In this document: in pieces, positions 51,353 to 60,523 of the stretch
How the letters are laid out: every line of letters starts with the position of its first letter
Position numbering within the stretch: the stretch's first letter is position 1
DNA from: Bacteroidota bacterium
Lineage (GTDB): Bacteria > Bacteroidota > Bacteroidia > Bacteroidales > UBA10428
Direction of reading: 5' to 3'
NCBI GenBank assembly: GCA_023442525.1
Contig: JAEZZA010000017.1
Span: forward strand, 62,001-126,000
Length of the DNA: 64,000 nt
Made by a program: the position numbers and the translations under genes
The notes under the pieces: model-generated
The model's input: the letters and a program-made list of their open reading frames with translations, nothing else
Told to the model about the DNA's origin: nothing
Databases searched by the model: none

Positions 51353-52036
51353 ATGACAGATCAAAATATCCCTGCTTCCCAAACGGGAATACCCCGGGAA
51401 GAGAAGCTGACAGGCCCGGAACTGGAAGTACTCAGGAAAGAATTGAACATGGTGGCCTTTCGGAAACGCGAGGTGATCTTCAGACAACATACACCCTCGT
51501 CTCATATTCTTTTTGTCAAATCGGGGCTTGTTAAAATATATAAGGAGGGACGAAATAAAAGGAATTTTATCCTGAAAATTGCCGGTCCCGGCGAATACAT
51601 AGGATTGATGTCTGTTTTCAGCAACACCATGAATCAACATTCCGCTTCAGCGGTTGAACCTGCGGAAATCGGATATATTGATAAAAAGGCGTTTTTATCG
51701 GTGATGCGCGAAAATGATGAATTCACCAATGATATAATCCGTTTTATAAGCGAGGAAGGATTATTTATTTTTGAGCGGCTAATAGGACAATCACATAAGC
51801 AGCTTCCGGGGCGCATTGCGGATGTTATACTTTATTTTTCTGAAAAAATCTATAAGAACGAGGAATTTGAATTTCCGTTCACACGACGCGAACTTGCCGA
51901 ACTTGCCGGTACGACAAAGGAAAGTTTTATCCGGACATTGTCGGAATTCAAAAACGATAAGATTATCAGCCTTGACGGCTCTAAGGTAAATATTAACAGT
52001 ATTAAGATTATTAAGACATTGAGCGAATTGGGATAA
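51353..52036 (+). CDS. Crp/Fnr-family transcriptional regulator
   Basis: 227 residues from the ATG at 51353. A cyclic-nucleotide-type effector barrel (about 30-125: REVIFRQHTPSSHILFVKSGLVKIYKEG, GPGEYIGLMSVFS) is followed by a dimer helix and a winged helix-turn-helix (about 170-215, FTRRELAELAGTTKESFIRTLSEFKNDKII). No Fnr-like cysteines are present, so oxygen sensing by an Fe-S cluster is unlikely. Effector and targets unknown. A lone receiver protein gene follows 17 bp later and is probably co-transcribed. Confidence 0.93.
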   Translation: MTDQNIPASQTGIPREEKLTGPELEVLRKELNMVAFRKREVIFRQHTPSSHILFVKSGLVKIYKEGRNKRNFILKIAGPGEYIGLMSVFSNTMNQHSASAVEPAEIGYIDKKAFLSVMRENDEFTNDIIRFISEEGLFIFERLIGQSHKQLPGRIADVILYFSEKIYKNEEFEFPFTRRELAELAGTTKESFIRTLSEFKNDKIISLDGSKVNINSIKIIKTLSELG

Positions 52037-52053
52037 GATTGGAGGAGGAGAAG

Positions 52054-52422
52054 ATGAAGATTATTGTTGCTGATGATTATTACACTAACAGGCTTTTGGT
52101 TTCTGAAATTTTAAAAAGCCTGGGTCATGATTTTATAATTGCTGAAAACGGACAGCAGGCCCTTGAAGCATTGGAAAACAACAACGATGTCGATCTGGTT
52201 CTGATGGATCTTGAAATGCCTGTAATGAATGGCGTGGAAGCCATGCGCTATATTCGCGATAAACTGGTATTTCCTAAAAATAACGTCCCCATTGTAGCTC
52301 TTACTGCTCACAACCCCGGAACATTCATCCAGGAAGGACAGGAGTCCGGATTTAATAAACTGATGGGGAAACCCTATTCGATAGATAAAATTGCCGAATT
52401 ACTGGAATACTTCAAGTCGTGA
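52054..52422 (+). CDS. Stand-alone response-regulator receiver domain
   Basis: 122 residues, only a CheY-like domain. Acidic pair Asp7/Asp8, phosphorylation site Asp52 (LVLMDLEMPVMNG), Thr84 and Lys106 (GKPYS) are all in place. The ATG at 52054 was chosen: the in-frame TTG at 52039 would turn GGAGGAGGAG into codons, while this purine run sits at Shine-Dalgarno distance. With no output domain it probably works as a phosphate shuttle or protein-interaction switch. Cognate kinase not in the window. Confidence 0.9.
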   Translation: MKIIVADDYYTNRLLVSEILKSLGHDFIIAENGQQALEALENNNDVDLVLMDLEMPVMNGVEAMRYIRDKLVFPKNNVPIVALTAHNPGTFIQEGQESGFNKLMGKPYSIDKIAELLEYFKS

Positions 52423-52881
52423 TCATCTGAAGAGCAGTTCCGTAATTCGTTCAATATATTCGCGGTCGGTATCATCAAAATTACCAATCTCACGGCTGTC
52501 GATATCCAAAACCCCAAGAATACTGCCATTGGTATCTTTCACCGGAATTACAATTTCCGAGTTCGACCTGGAATCGCAGGCAATATGACCCGGAAATTGA
52601 TGAACATCGTGAACAATAACCGGTTTGCCACTGTTGATACAGGCCCAGCATACTCCCGTATCTTTAGGTAGTTCAATGCATGCAAGAGGTCCCTGGTAAG
52701 GACCAACGAGTAGTTTACCTTCCTGTAGCAGGTAAAAGCCAACCCAGAAAAAACCGTCCATTTTGTGATATAATAATGCATTGATTGTGGCCATCCTTGA
52801 TTGAAGGTTCTTTTGTTTTGCCAGCAATTCTTCGAGTTGCTTTATGATCCTGCCGTAACGGGCAATTTTCTTATCTGACAT
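52423..52881 (-). CDS. msrC: Free methionine-(R)-sulfoxide reductase (GAF domain)
   Basis: 152 residues forming a single GAF domain. The fRMsr pattern is present: DGFFWVGFYLL, VGPYQGPLACIEL (Cys68), GVCWACI (Cys78, with an extra Cys81) and GHIACDSRSNSEIVIPV (Cys102, the likely catalytic one), then LGVLDIDS. Reduces free Met-R-sulfoxide with thioredoxin. The stop abuts the convergent receiver gene stop without a gap. Confidence 0.9.
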   Translation of the reverse strand: MSDKKIARYGRIIKQLEELLAKQKNLQSRMATINALLYHKMDGFFWVGFYLLQEGKLLVGPYQGPLACIELPKDTGVCWACINSGKPVIVHDVHQFPGHIACDSRSNSEIVIPVKDTNGSILGVLDIDSREIGNFDDTDREYIERITELLFR

Positions 52882-52932
52882 ATTATGTGAATTATCAAAT
52901 CAAATATAATTAATCCTGCTTCAGCTCATAGA

Positions 52933-53352
52933 CTACAGATCGTCAATTGCCTTGCGGAGTTCCTTTTTTCGGGAAATTACTTTTTTTGATTCAAGTCGTT
53001 TTTGTCTTGCAGCGGCGTTAGGCTTTGTCGGAATTCTTTTTTTCACGGGCGTTAGGGCTTTTCGCAGCATGCTGTAAAACTTTTCGATGGTCTTCTGACG
53101 GTTATCGAACTGGCTCCTTTCGCTCTGTGAGGTGATAATCAGATATCCTTCGTTGTTGATCCTGGTTGCAAGTTTTTCCTGAATAATGCGTTTTTCATAG
53201 TCATTCAGAATTTGTGAATCCACGACAGAAAAGCGCAACTCCACCCGGGTACTTACCTTATTCACATTCTGTCCACCAGGTCCACTGCTGCGGCTTGCGC
53301 TGAAATTCAGTTCATTTTCAAAATCCCTGCCATGAAAAACATCCTGACTCAT
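52933..53352 (-). CDS. arfB: Alternative ribosome-rescue peptidyl-tRNA hydrolase ArfB
   Basis: 139 residues. The GGQ motif (SSGPGGQNVNKVSTRVELRF, GGQ at 26-28) and a highly basic C-terminal tail (KKRIPTKPNAAARQKRLESKK...) that enters the mRNA channel identify ArfB/YaeJ rather than a full release factor, which would also carry codon-recognition domains. Frees stalled ribosomes. Six bp separate it from the upstream lactonase-like gene on the same strand. Confidence 0.94.
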   Translation of the reverse strand: MSQDVFHGRDFENELNFSASRSSGPGGQNVNKVSTRVELRFSVVDSQILNDYEKRIIQEKLATRINNEGYLIITSQSERSQFDNRQKTIEKFYSMLRKALTPVKKRIPTKPNAAARQKRLESKKVISRKKELRKAIDDL

Positions 53353-53358
53353 AAGATC

Positions 53359-54528
53359 TTAATTTAGATGATCCGGAAGGAATTTTATACATACGGGAGT
53401 AGGAACGTCAGTATGTATACCTGTATCTATCAATTTACCCGACACGGTATCAATTTTGAATGTTATGATCTGATTGCTGTTCTGATTGGCAATAAGCACG
53501 AATTTACCGGTCGGATCGATTGCGAAATTCCTGGGGGCGACTCCATTAACCGGTTGAATTCCACTGAGGGTAAGTTTACCAGTTCCGGCATCTATCCGGT
53601 ATGATGCAATATTATTGAAACTTCCCCTGTTGGTAGCATAAAGGAAGTCTCCTGATGGTGTAATATGAATATCTGCCGAACCGGCATCGTAATCGGGTTT
53701 ATCACCTACGGTTGAAATGGTCTGAAAATGTGCCAACTCTCCGGTGAGCGTATCTCTCAGCATACAGTCAATAGTTCCGTTTAATTCGTTAATGCTGTAA
53801 ACATAATTGGCCCGGGGATGGAAAGCCAGATGCCTTGGTCCGGCTCCGGCTGCCGATTTATACTCTCCCGTTAGTTCAGGCCTGGCTTCTGTCATACGGT
53901 ATATGTATATGCGGTCGGTACCCAGATCGCTCGAATAGGCAAATTTACCATCGGGTGAAACCCTAATACAATGAGCATGAGCAGTCTCCTGTCGTGAAGT
54001 TATTCCACTGCCTTCATGAAAGTGAATTGTTGAAGCTTTCTGGAGCGATCCGTCTTCGCGAACAGGTAAATAAGCTATTGATCCGGACCCGTAATTTGCA
54101 ATAAGTACAAATTTGCCGTTCTTTCCTGCTTCGATATAACAGGGATAATCGCCGGCAGATGAAACCAGGTTGATAAATTCGGGTTGTTCGTAATTGATCA
54201 GCCTGAAAGCACTGACATAGCCGTCATTGGTGTCACCGCCGGTTTCATTGACAGCGTAGAGGAAACGGCCATCATGACTGATGTCGATAAATGATGGGTT
54301 GGTGGTAAACGGCGATGTATTAACATAGGTAAGTTCGCCGGTACCGGAATTCATCCTGTAAATATAAATTCCTTCCGCTTTTCCGTCTACATGAGATTCT
54401 TTTTCGGTATATGTTCCGACATAAAGCAACAGTGATTTTTCCGGAACTGCGCTTTCGGTTGTTTTGGGATTGGTTTTGCAGGCATGAATAAATAATGCTG
54501 CTGTCAAAAATAACGATATGGATTTCAT
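53359..54528 (-). CDS. Exported lactonase-family seven-bladed beta-propeller lipoprotein
   Basis: 389 residues. Lipoprotein signal (MKSISLFLTAALFIHAC). YbhE/Pgl-type propeller repeats: LLYVGTYTEKES, GRFLYAVNETGGDTNDGYVSAF, GKFVLIANYGSGSIAYLPV, HAHCIRVSPDGKFAYSSDLGTDRIYIY, GPRHLAFHPRANYVYSINELNGTIDC, GDFLYATNRGSFNNIASY and GVAPRNFAIDPTGKFVLIANQNSNQI. Cytoplasmic relatives hydrolyse 6-phosphogluconolactone; with an export signal this one more likely acts on an extracytoplasmic lactone. Substrate unknown. Confidence 0.88.
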   Translation of the reverse strand: MKSISLFLTAALFIHACKTNPKTTESAVPEKSLLLYVGTYTEKESHVDGKAEGIYIYRMNSGTGELTYVNTSPFTTNPSFIDISHDGRFLYAVNETGGDTNDGYVSAFRLINYEQPEFINLVSSAGDYPCYIEAGKNGKFVLIANYGSGSIAYLPVREDGSLQKASTIHFHEGSGITSRQETAHAHCIRVSPDGKFAYSSDLGTDRIYIYRMTEARPELTGEYKSAAGAGPRHLAFHPRANYVYSINELNGTIDCMLRDTLTGELAHFQTISTVGDKPDYDAGSADIHITPSGDFLYATNRGSFNNIASYRIDAGTGKLTLSGIQPVNGVAPRNFAIDPTGKFVLIANQNSNQIITFKIDTVSGKLIDTGIHTDVPTPVCIKFLPDHLN

Positions 54529-54590
54529 GGGTTGGTATTTACAGCAAAGATAGATTATTATGTGTCTTCATGAAACTCTGAAACTTTTTG

Positions 54591-54598
54591 TAGATTTG
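54591..54598 (+). promoter_or_regulatory. Putative -7 element of the ECF sigma gene
   Basis: TAGATTTG matches TAnnTTTG. It lies 20 bases before a TTG codon (54619) and 62 bases before the ATG at 54661. No -33 element was convincing. Confidence 0.4.
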
Positions 54599-54660
54599 TT
54601 AATCATAACCAATCTGATTTGGCCAAAGAATCCGGGATATTGCCACAGGGCAGGGAAAGC

Positions 54661-55167
54661 ATGGAATCATTCGAAGCGCTTTTCAAACAATACTACGCAC
54701 CGCTGGTAGTCTATGCTTCGCGCTATGTTTCCGGTATTGATGTTGCCAGGGAAATTGTACAGGATTTCTTTGTAAAGCTGTATGAAAAAAGAAACGCGAT
54801 CAACATTGACGTTTCCGTAAAATCGTACCTGTACCGGTCGGTTTATAACTGTTGCATCAATTTTTTGAATCAGCGAAATTTACAGGACCGGCATCTTAAA
54901 ATCATAGCCCAGGAACGGGTTGAGGAAGATAACCTTGAGAACGAAATCCAAACCGTGGAACTTCAGTACAAAATTTCAGAAATAATTGAAGAATTACCTG
55001 CCAGGTGTAAAAGGATATTTAAAATGAACCGGATCGAAGGAATGAAAAATGATGAAATTGCTGAAGCCCTCGGTTTGTCGAAGCGAACTGTTGAAACCCA
55101 GATCAGTAAGGCTCTTAAGATATTGAGGAAAAAGCTAAACGATTATCTGCCTGCGGACGGAAATTAA
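54661..55167 (+). CDS. ECF RNA polymerase sigma factor
   Basis: 168 residues from the ATG at 54661; a TTG at 54619 in frame gives 182 residues and is a real alternative because the predicted transcript start is just before it. Region 2 (FEALFKQYYAPLVVYASRYV, AREIVQDFFVKLYEK, SYLYRSVYNCCINFL) and region 4 (IIEELPARCKRIFKMNRIEGMKNDEIAEALGLSKRTVETQISKAL) are both complete. It belongs to the ECF type paired with FecR anti-sigma factors in Bacteroidota; the FecR gene follows 109 bp later. Confidence 0.94.
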   Translation: MESFEALFKQYYAPLVVYASRYVSGIDVAREIVQDFFVKLYEKRNAINIDVSVKSYLYRSVYNCCINFLNQRNLQDRHLKIIAQERVEEDNLENEIQTVELQYKISEIIEELPARCKRIFKMNRIEGMKNDEIAEALGLSKRTVETQISKALKILRKKLNDYLPADGN

Positions 55168-55276
55168 ACTGGTCTTGTAAATTACTGTATGTCAATGATT
55201 AATATAAGTGTCGTTGAAACCGGTAATTATTAAGTAAGTGAGATTGAAGGATAAAATGTCATAGTTAAGACTTGAT

Positions 55277-56272
55277 ATGGAATTGAAAAAATTACCAAAA
55301 GGACTTTTCGCCAGAAAACTTCTTGGATCGTCCGGTCCTGAGGATGAACAACTGTTCAGGCAGCTCACGGAAAATGATCCGGCTTTGCTTGCGGAATTCA
55401 AGCAAATGCAAAAAATCTGGAACATGGCGGAAGATATATCAGTTTTCAGTAAGATTGATAAAAACGAAGACTGGAAACTGGTAACCGACCGTTTATCGAC
55501 ATATTCTGTTAATTACAAGCGGCTTCCCCTGGGTCTCTACTTTGTTAGGATAGCAGCGCTGGTATTGCTTACTTGTGGACTAACTTACGGGTTTTACAAG
55601 CTACTTTTATCTGCCAACAATACGGAGGAATCCGGTGAAACATCTGTATTTTCAACATACCGCACAGATGTATCCAAAAAGGATATCCTTCTTCCCGATG
55701 GTTCAAAAGTTACACTGAATGTTTCCTCCGATCTTGCCTACCGTGATGGTTTTGGAAAAGATTCGAGAGATGTGATCCTGAACGGAGAAGCATTTTTTCA
55801 TGTGCGTCCCAATCCCAATCTGCCTTTCAGGGTTTTTACAGGTGAATCGGTAATTGAAGTTACCGGTACAAGTTTCTCGGTTTATCAGGAAGGTAACCAG
55901 GTTCGCGTAGCTGTTCTAACAGGGACCGTACTGGTTGCATCATCGGATAACCTCAACCGGAAGGTTCGCCTTACTGCCAACCAATCTGCCCTGGTTACTG
56001 CTGATGAAGAAATCAAGGTTGCAGAGAGCATCCCGGTTAATGTACTCTCATGGAAAACAGGCCACCTGATTTTTGACAACATTCCCATTGATTCTGCACT
56101 GATTGATATAGCCCGGCATTTCAGAAGAAACCTGGATATTAAAGAAGGTGTTTCTGAAAGGATCACCGCTGAATTCCAGGACCAACCCCTCAGAGAAATC
56201 CTTGAGGAACTGGAGTTAGTTGCAGGATTGAATTTTGATACTACCGGTACCGCACTCATTGTTAGAAAATAG
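55277..56272 (+). CDS. FecR-family anti-sigma factor
   Basis: 331 residues: cytoplasmic N-terminal anti-sigma segment (about 1-85), one membrane helix (about 88-110, YFVRIAALVLLTCGLTYGFYKLLL), a periplasmic FecR domain (about 145-240, TDVSKKDILLPDGSKVTLNVSSDLAY; VILNGEAFFHV; VTGTSFSVYQEGNQVRVAVLTGTVLV) and a C-terminal DUF4974/STN-like domain (HLIFDNIPIDSALIDIARHF; LREILEELELVAGLNFD). Holds the ECF sigma factor inactive until signalled. Followed 9 bp later by the STN-domain gene. Confidence 0.94.
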   Translation: MELKKLPKGLFARKLLGSSGPEDEQLFRQLTENDPALLAEFKQMQKIWNMAEDISVFSKIDKNEDWKLVTDRLSTYSVNYKRLPLGLYFVRIAALVLLTCGLTYGFYKLLLSANNTEESGETSVFSTYRTDVSKKDILLPDGSKVTLNVSSDLAYRDGFGKDSRDVILNGEAFFHVRPNPNLPFRVFTGESVIEVTGTSFSVYQEGNQVRVAVLTGTVLVASSDNLNRKVRLTANQSALVTADEEIKVAESIPVNVLSWKTGHLIFDNIPIDSALIDIARHFRRNLDIKEGVSERITAEFQDQPLREILEELELVAGLNFDTTGTALIVRK

Positions 56273-56281
56273 ATCTAATTA

Positions 56282-57967
56282 ATGAGTTCGCGGGAAACCA
56301 AACGATTCAGTTTTCCCGTATTCATAACGATACTCCTCTTTATTACGGGAATTCAGACTTTCTGCCAGGAGAGCCTGCTTAATCGTGAAATAAACCTGAA
56401 TCGAAGTACCGGGCAAATCAGTACACTTCTCAAAGAACTTAGCCGCAAAGGAAAATTTTCATTTACCTATACATCAGAAATCCATCCCGAGAGGATGGCA
56501 TCAGTGCTTAATCACAGGCAGGCCCTGCGCAGTCACCTTGAAGATATTTTCAGGTATGATAGCATAACCTTCCTGGAGCAAAACCGCAAGATCCTGCTGA
56601 TACCGCTGAAAAAAGAGACAACTGAAAAGAGGGAACATTTCAAACTGGTAAAAGGAATTGTGGTGGATAGCAGGAACCGTCGTCCCCTTCCTTATTCAAA
56701 CATATTTCTGTATAATAAAAGTATTGGTACTATCTCAAACCTTGCGGGCAGGTTTACAGTCAAAATTCCGCCTGAATATGAGTCGGATACCCTACAGATC
56801 TCGCATATCGGGTACGAGGTTACGGGTATACCCGTTTCGGTTATTGATACCACCGATATTGTAATCAGGCTGTCAGCCGATAAAGTCCAGATAAGGGAAA
56901 TTGTCGTAAAGCCACTCGATCCGATATATATTATTACCAAGGCAGTTGAAAATATCAGGCACAATTACGACGATAAACCTGCTTTGTATACCGGATTTTT
57001 CAGAGAAAGTACACAACAGGACAATAAGAATATTTCGCTTTCCGAGGCTATTCTCAATGTATACAAGGAACCATACACTTCGTTCAGGGATGATCAGATC
57101 AAGATCTTTAAAGGAAGAAAGGGAACCAATACCAATGAAAAGGAATATGTTGAATTTATTGTACAGGGAGGCTTATATAATACTCTTCAGCTCGATATAG
57201 TAAAAAACCTGCCCAGCTTTCTTGATGCCGATTACTTTGCCCTTTACAATTACAGGGTGGAACGGACTATCATGCATTTTAACAGGCTTACCTACGTGAT
57301 AGCGTTCAAACAACAAGAAGGCGTCAAGTATCCCTGTTATAGCGGAAAGGTATATATCGATGTGGAAACGCTTGCCATTGTGGGAGCAACTTTCGAAATG
57401 CCCGAAACAGGCATGACCTATGCCGCAGGTATTTATGTGCAGAAAACGCCCAGGCGAACCGGTGTAAAGCCTTTAAGCGCTACCTATCATGTGTTTTACA
57501 GATATTATAACAACCGGTGGAACCTGAGTAACATCCGGAGCCATATACTTGTAAAGGTGCGCCGTAAGAAGAACAAACAACAGGACCGTTTCAATTCGGT
57601 CTTTACTTCAGTTTCGGAATTTGTAATTACCAATAAGGATACTCTTAACGTGGTACGATTTAAAACCAATGAAATATCCCGCCCGCGTGATATCCTTGAA
57701 AAACAGATCGGCGAAACGGATATTGAATTCTGGGGTGATGAAAATATTATCACCCCTGAAGAACCTGTCGAACGGACAATTTTAAGGTTAGGCAGAAGGC
57801 ATAATATTCTTTCGGAGAAAGAAATAAGGGCTATAAAGATTGAGGAGGAAAAAGAACAGAAACAGGAACAGGAACAGGAGCAACAAGACGAGGAACCGGA
57901 AGGCACCCGGTATAAGAATGACAGTGTGAACCAGAACGAAATATACAACGGCAACAGTGATGAATAA
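56282..57967 (+). CDS. STN plus carboxypeptidase-regulatory-like exported protein without barrel
   Basis: 561 residues. Signal region (about 10-30, FITILLFITGIQTFC), STN domain (about 35-108, INLNRSTGQISTLLKELS...SFTYTSEI), CarboxypepD_reg-like domain (about 121-205, VKGIVVDSRNRRPLPYSNIFLY ... LQISHIGYEV), then about 300 residues with YTGFFRES and VYIDVETLAIVGATFE, resembling DUF5686-type sequence but without its barrel. The end is a Glu/Gln-rich tail (about 518-542) made by a hexanucleotide repeat. STN domains usually sit on TonB-dependent transducers and contact FecR, so it may be the signalling partner of the neighbouring FecR. MG2 gene follows 6 bp later. Confidence 0.85.
   Translation: MSSRETKRFSFPVFITILLFITGIQTFCQESLLNREINLNRSTGQISTLLKELSRKGKFSFTYTSEIHPERMASVLNHRQALRSHLEDIFRYDSITFLEQNRKILLIPLKKETTEKREHFKLVKGIVVDSRNRRPLPYSNIFLYNKSIGTISNLAGRFTVKIPPEYESDTLQISHIGYEVTGIPVSVIDTTDIVIRLSADKVQIREIVVKPLDPIYIITKAVENIRHNYDDKPALYTGFFRESTQQDNKNISLSEAILNVYKEPYTSFRDDQIKIFKGRKGTNTNEKEYVEFIVQGGLYNTLQLDIVKNLPSFLDADYFALYNYRVERTIMHFNRLTYVIAFKQQEGVKYPCYSGKVYIDVETLAIVGATFEMPETGMTYAAGIYVQKTPRRTGVKPLSATYHVFYRYYNNRWNLSNIRSHILVKVRRKKNKQQDRFNSVFTSVSEFVITNKDTLNVVRFKTNEISRPRDILEKQIGETDIEFWGDENIITPEEPVERTILRLGRRHNILSEKEIRAIKIEEEKEQKQEQEQEQQDEEPEGTRYKNDSVNQNEIYNGNSDE
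57857..57886 (+). repeat. Tandem hexanucleotide repeat (CAGGAA-type) within a coding region
   Basis: CAGAAA, CAGGAA, CAGGAA, CAGGAG and CAACAA in series encode the Gln/Glu-rich tail of the STN protein. As the unit is six bases, copy-number change would lengthen the tail without a frameshift. Confidence 0.75.
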
Positions 57968-57973
57968 TTTGTC

Positions 57974-60523
57974 ATGGTTATGAATCTATTTACAAAAATA
58001 CTCCGGCAGCCAGGATATATACTGACAGGTCTATTCAGTATCCTGATATATACTTCATGCATGGCGCAGTCATCCATCGATTATCTTAAATCGCGCTTCA
58101 GTCAGTATAATTCCATTACCCGACCCGAACGGACCTATATTGTTACCGACCGATTTGTTTACCGGCCTGGCGAAGACCTGTGGTTTAAAGGTTACGCGGT
58201 TTCAGGATTTACTCAAACCAGTGATGACTTTTTCATCCGCCTCATCAGCGACCGTGGTGATGAAGTCGTTTTTAGAAGATATCCCCTGACACAGAATGAA
58301 ACATCCGGAAGAATAGTTATTCCCCGGTCGTGCATACCTGGTAAATACTGGCTTATTGCATACACCGGATGGATGAAAAACGGTTGTCCCGAAGAAGCAT
58401 TCCGCAAAGAAATACTCATTAGCAAATATTTTGAAAGAAGATTTACTGTAAATACACTGTTTGATAAACTTTCGTACAACCCTGGCGATACGATCAGGGC
58501 ACTTTTGCAGGTCATCGATCCGTCGGGCAGACCCGTGGCAACAACACCGTTCGACTTTTTTGTAGAAACATTCCGCAAATCCTTACTGAAAGGAAGCGGA
58601 ACCACCGATGTCAAGGGAAAATCGAGGTTGGAATTCATCATGCCCGCTGTTGAAGATCTGACGATGCTTTCCATAGAAATCAGAGCGAGACGAATATCGG
58701 GTGATTTCTCGTTAATCATACCTTCAGAGAGTTTTAATACAACTGTCCGCTTTTATCCCGAAGGCGGGTTGCTAATTGCAGGGTTACCAAATACCATGGT
58801 TATTATAGGACAGGATGAATATGGCATACCCAGACAATTCTCGGGATTTATAACCAATGCAGCAGGCATTCCGCTCGACACGATTTCCTTGGGTACCAAT
58901 GGAAAAGCAATTTCGCGATTTGTGCCTGTAACCGATTCCATGTTTTTTGTTATGAATTCGGCCGGAATAACCAGGAAGTTCCCACTGCCGTCAGCCAGAC
59001 CTGATGGATGCCTGGCATGGTACGAGGGAATAGAAGGCGATTCGGTAGTGTTTAAGATCAAATGTACAGGTGATCAGCCTCAGACGACTTATTGGACAGC
59101 GGTTGTCAATAACCGGATTTTGTGGAGCTCTGTAGAAGAGTTTTCCGGTGAAAAACAGGTTATTATCCCCGTGAAAGGCTTTCCTCCGGGTATTATCCAG
59201 GTAACGGTTTTTGATACCGGCTTTAACGTGATCAGTAACCGGCTGATCAAATACAGGAATGCCAGCGAAGATTTACGTGTCCAGTTAGATCGCAACGTTT
59301 ACAAAAGCAGGCAGCGTGTCAGTATACTTGTTGAATACCCCAAAAGTATGCAAGAAAGCAGCCTGTCCCTTTCGGTTTCATTGAACAGCCTTTCCCAGGC
59401 AGGAAATACGCCTTCATTTGAAGAAGTATTTTATTCACAAAACTGTGTTGCTAACGGGAACAGAGTACCATTTCCTGAGAGTGATATCGACCTGATTGCA
59501 ACTGACAATTATCCGGTCGACTGGAATGCCATACTGGAAAGCGATCTGGAAAGAGAGATATATGTCAATATGGATGGCCTGAACGGAATGGTATATGATA
59601 AAAAAGAAAATGTGGCCCCGCATGCCAAAGTAAGGGTGACCCATTTCCCGAATTTCAGGCTTTACGAGACACAAACCGATGAAAAAGGTTTGTTCCGCAT
59701 ATCTTTTGGTACCGATATAATAGACTATAAGTTCTTAAATGTGGATGCCTATGATGCGTTTGGGAAAACCAGCCTGAATCCGGTCATAGACTATTCTTAC
59801 GTAACCGATCTTCAGAAAAGCCTGATTAAAAGAGAGTACAAGGAGCAGGAGAGAGCTGCTGATCTTTACAGGTACGGAGAGCCCGACCTTATTTATGATT
59901 TGAGGTACGGACCTGGTAAATTCCGCAAATCGCGAACCGACACAAGAAAAAAGTACGATCCGTATCAATATGCAAATTACACGGATATCATGGACATTAT
60001 TCGCGATATTCAACCCTACCAGTTGGAAGACAATAAAATACATTTTCCTGACCCGGGCAAGTCCGATTCATCCAGGATGCCCGAAGCAATCATTGTTATC
60101 AATGGCGCACTGAAAGGTACCAACATAGATGCACTCAACACAATCCTTACATCGGATATAACCAATATTAATATTTCAGACGCTGTACTCGACATCAGAA
60201 AATATACGCCCCTTACGTTCAATGCCGTTATAGAAATTACCACCATTCAGGGAATGCCGCGTTACAGCCAGGCGCATGTACAAACCGGAGGTTTTATGAT
60301 GGACCGGGAATTTTATTCGCCTGATTATTCCGTTGAAAGCTCATATTCCGATGACAACAGGAAAACACTTTACTGGAATCCTAAAATCATGCTCTACAAG
60401 GGGAATTCAATGGTAGTAACTTTTTATACCAGCGATGTAAAAGGGGAGTACAACGGTCATATTACCGGAGTGGATGATAAGGGAAATCCACTGGAAAAAA
60501 CATTCAAATTCAGGGTTGAGTAG
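57974..60523 (+). CDS. MG2 (alpha-2-macroglobulin-like) domain exported protein with plug-like end
   Basis: 849 residues (847 from the ATG at 57980). Signal region ILTGLFSILIYTSCMAQ. The first part is an MG2-type domain: ERTYIVTDRFVYRPGEDLWFKGYAV, FIRLISDRGDEVV, GRIVIPRSCIPGKYWLIAYTGWM; further immunoglobulin-like modules follow. No thioester (CGEQ) motif was seen. Near 700-770 the sequence (EAIIVINGALKGTNIDALNTI, then DITNINISDA, then FNAVIEITT) reads like a TonB-receptor plug segment. Ending (KTFKFRVE) is beta. Last gene of the FecR-STN-MG2 unit. Known as a recurrent Bacteroidota family; function unproven. Confidence 0.82.
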   Translation: MVMNLFTKILRQPGYILTGLFSILIYTSCMAQSSIDYLKSRFSQYNSITRPERTYIVTDRFVYRPGEDLWFKGYAVSGFTQTSDDFFIRLISDRGDEVVFRRYPLTQNETSGRIVIPRSCIPGKYWLIAYTGWMKNGCPEEAFRKEILISKYFERRFTVNTLFDKLSYNPGDTIRALLQVIDPSGRPVATTPFDFFVETFRKSLLKGSGTTDVKGKSRLEFIMPAVEDLTMLSIEIRARRISGDFSLIIPSESFNTTVRFYPEGGLLIAGLPNTMVIIGQDEYGIPRQFSGFITNAAGIPLDTISLGTNGKAISRFVPVTDSMFFVMNSAGITRKFPLPSARPDGCLAWYEGIEGDSVVFKIKCTGDQPQTTYWTAVVNNRILWSSVEEFSGEKQVIIPVKGFPPGIIQVTVFDTGFNVISNRLIKYRNASEDLRVQLDRNVYKSRQRVSILVEYPKSMQESSLSLSVSLNSLSQAGNTPSFEEVFYSQNCVANGNRVPFPESDIDLIATDNYPVDWNAILESDLEREIYVNMDGLNGMVYDKKENVAPHAKVRVTHFPNFRLYETQTDEKGLFRISFGTDIIDYKFLNVDAYDAFGKTSLNPVIDYSYVTDLQKSLIKREYKEQERAADLYRYGEPDLIYDLRYGPGKFRKSRTDTRKKYDPYQYANYTDIMDIIRDIQPYQLEDNKIHFPDPGKSDSSRMPEAIIVINGALKGTNIDALNTILTSDITNINISDAVLDIRKYTPLTFNAVIEITTIQGMPRYSQAHVQTGGFMMDREFYSPDYSVESSYSDDNRKTLYWNPKIMLYKGNSMVVTFYTSDVKGEYNGHITGVDDKGNPLEKTFKFRVE

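Noticed and set aside
57505..58077. 190-codon minus-strand open frame
   Set aside because: Covers the end of the STN protein and the start of the MG2 protein on the opposite strand; its Ser/Cys-rich run is the complement of the Gln/Glu repeat.
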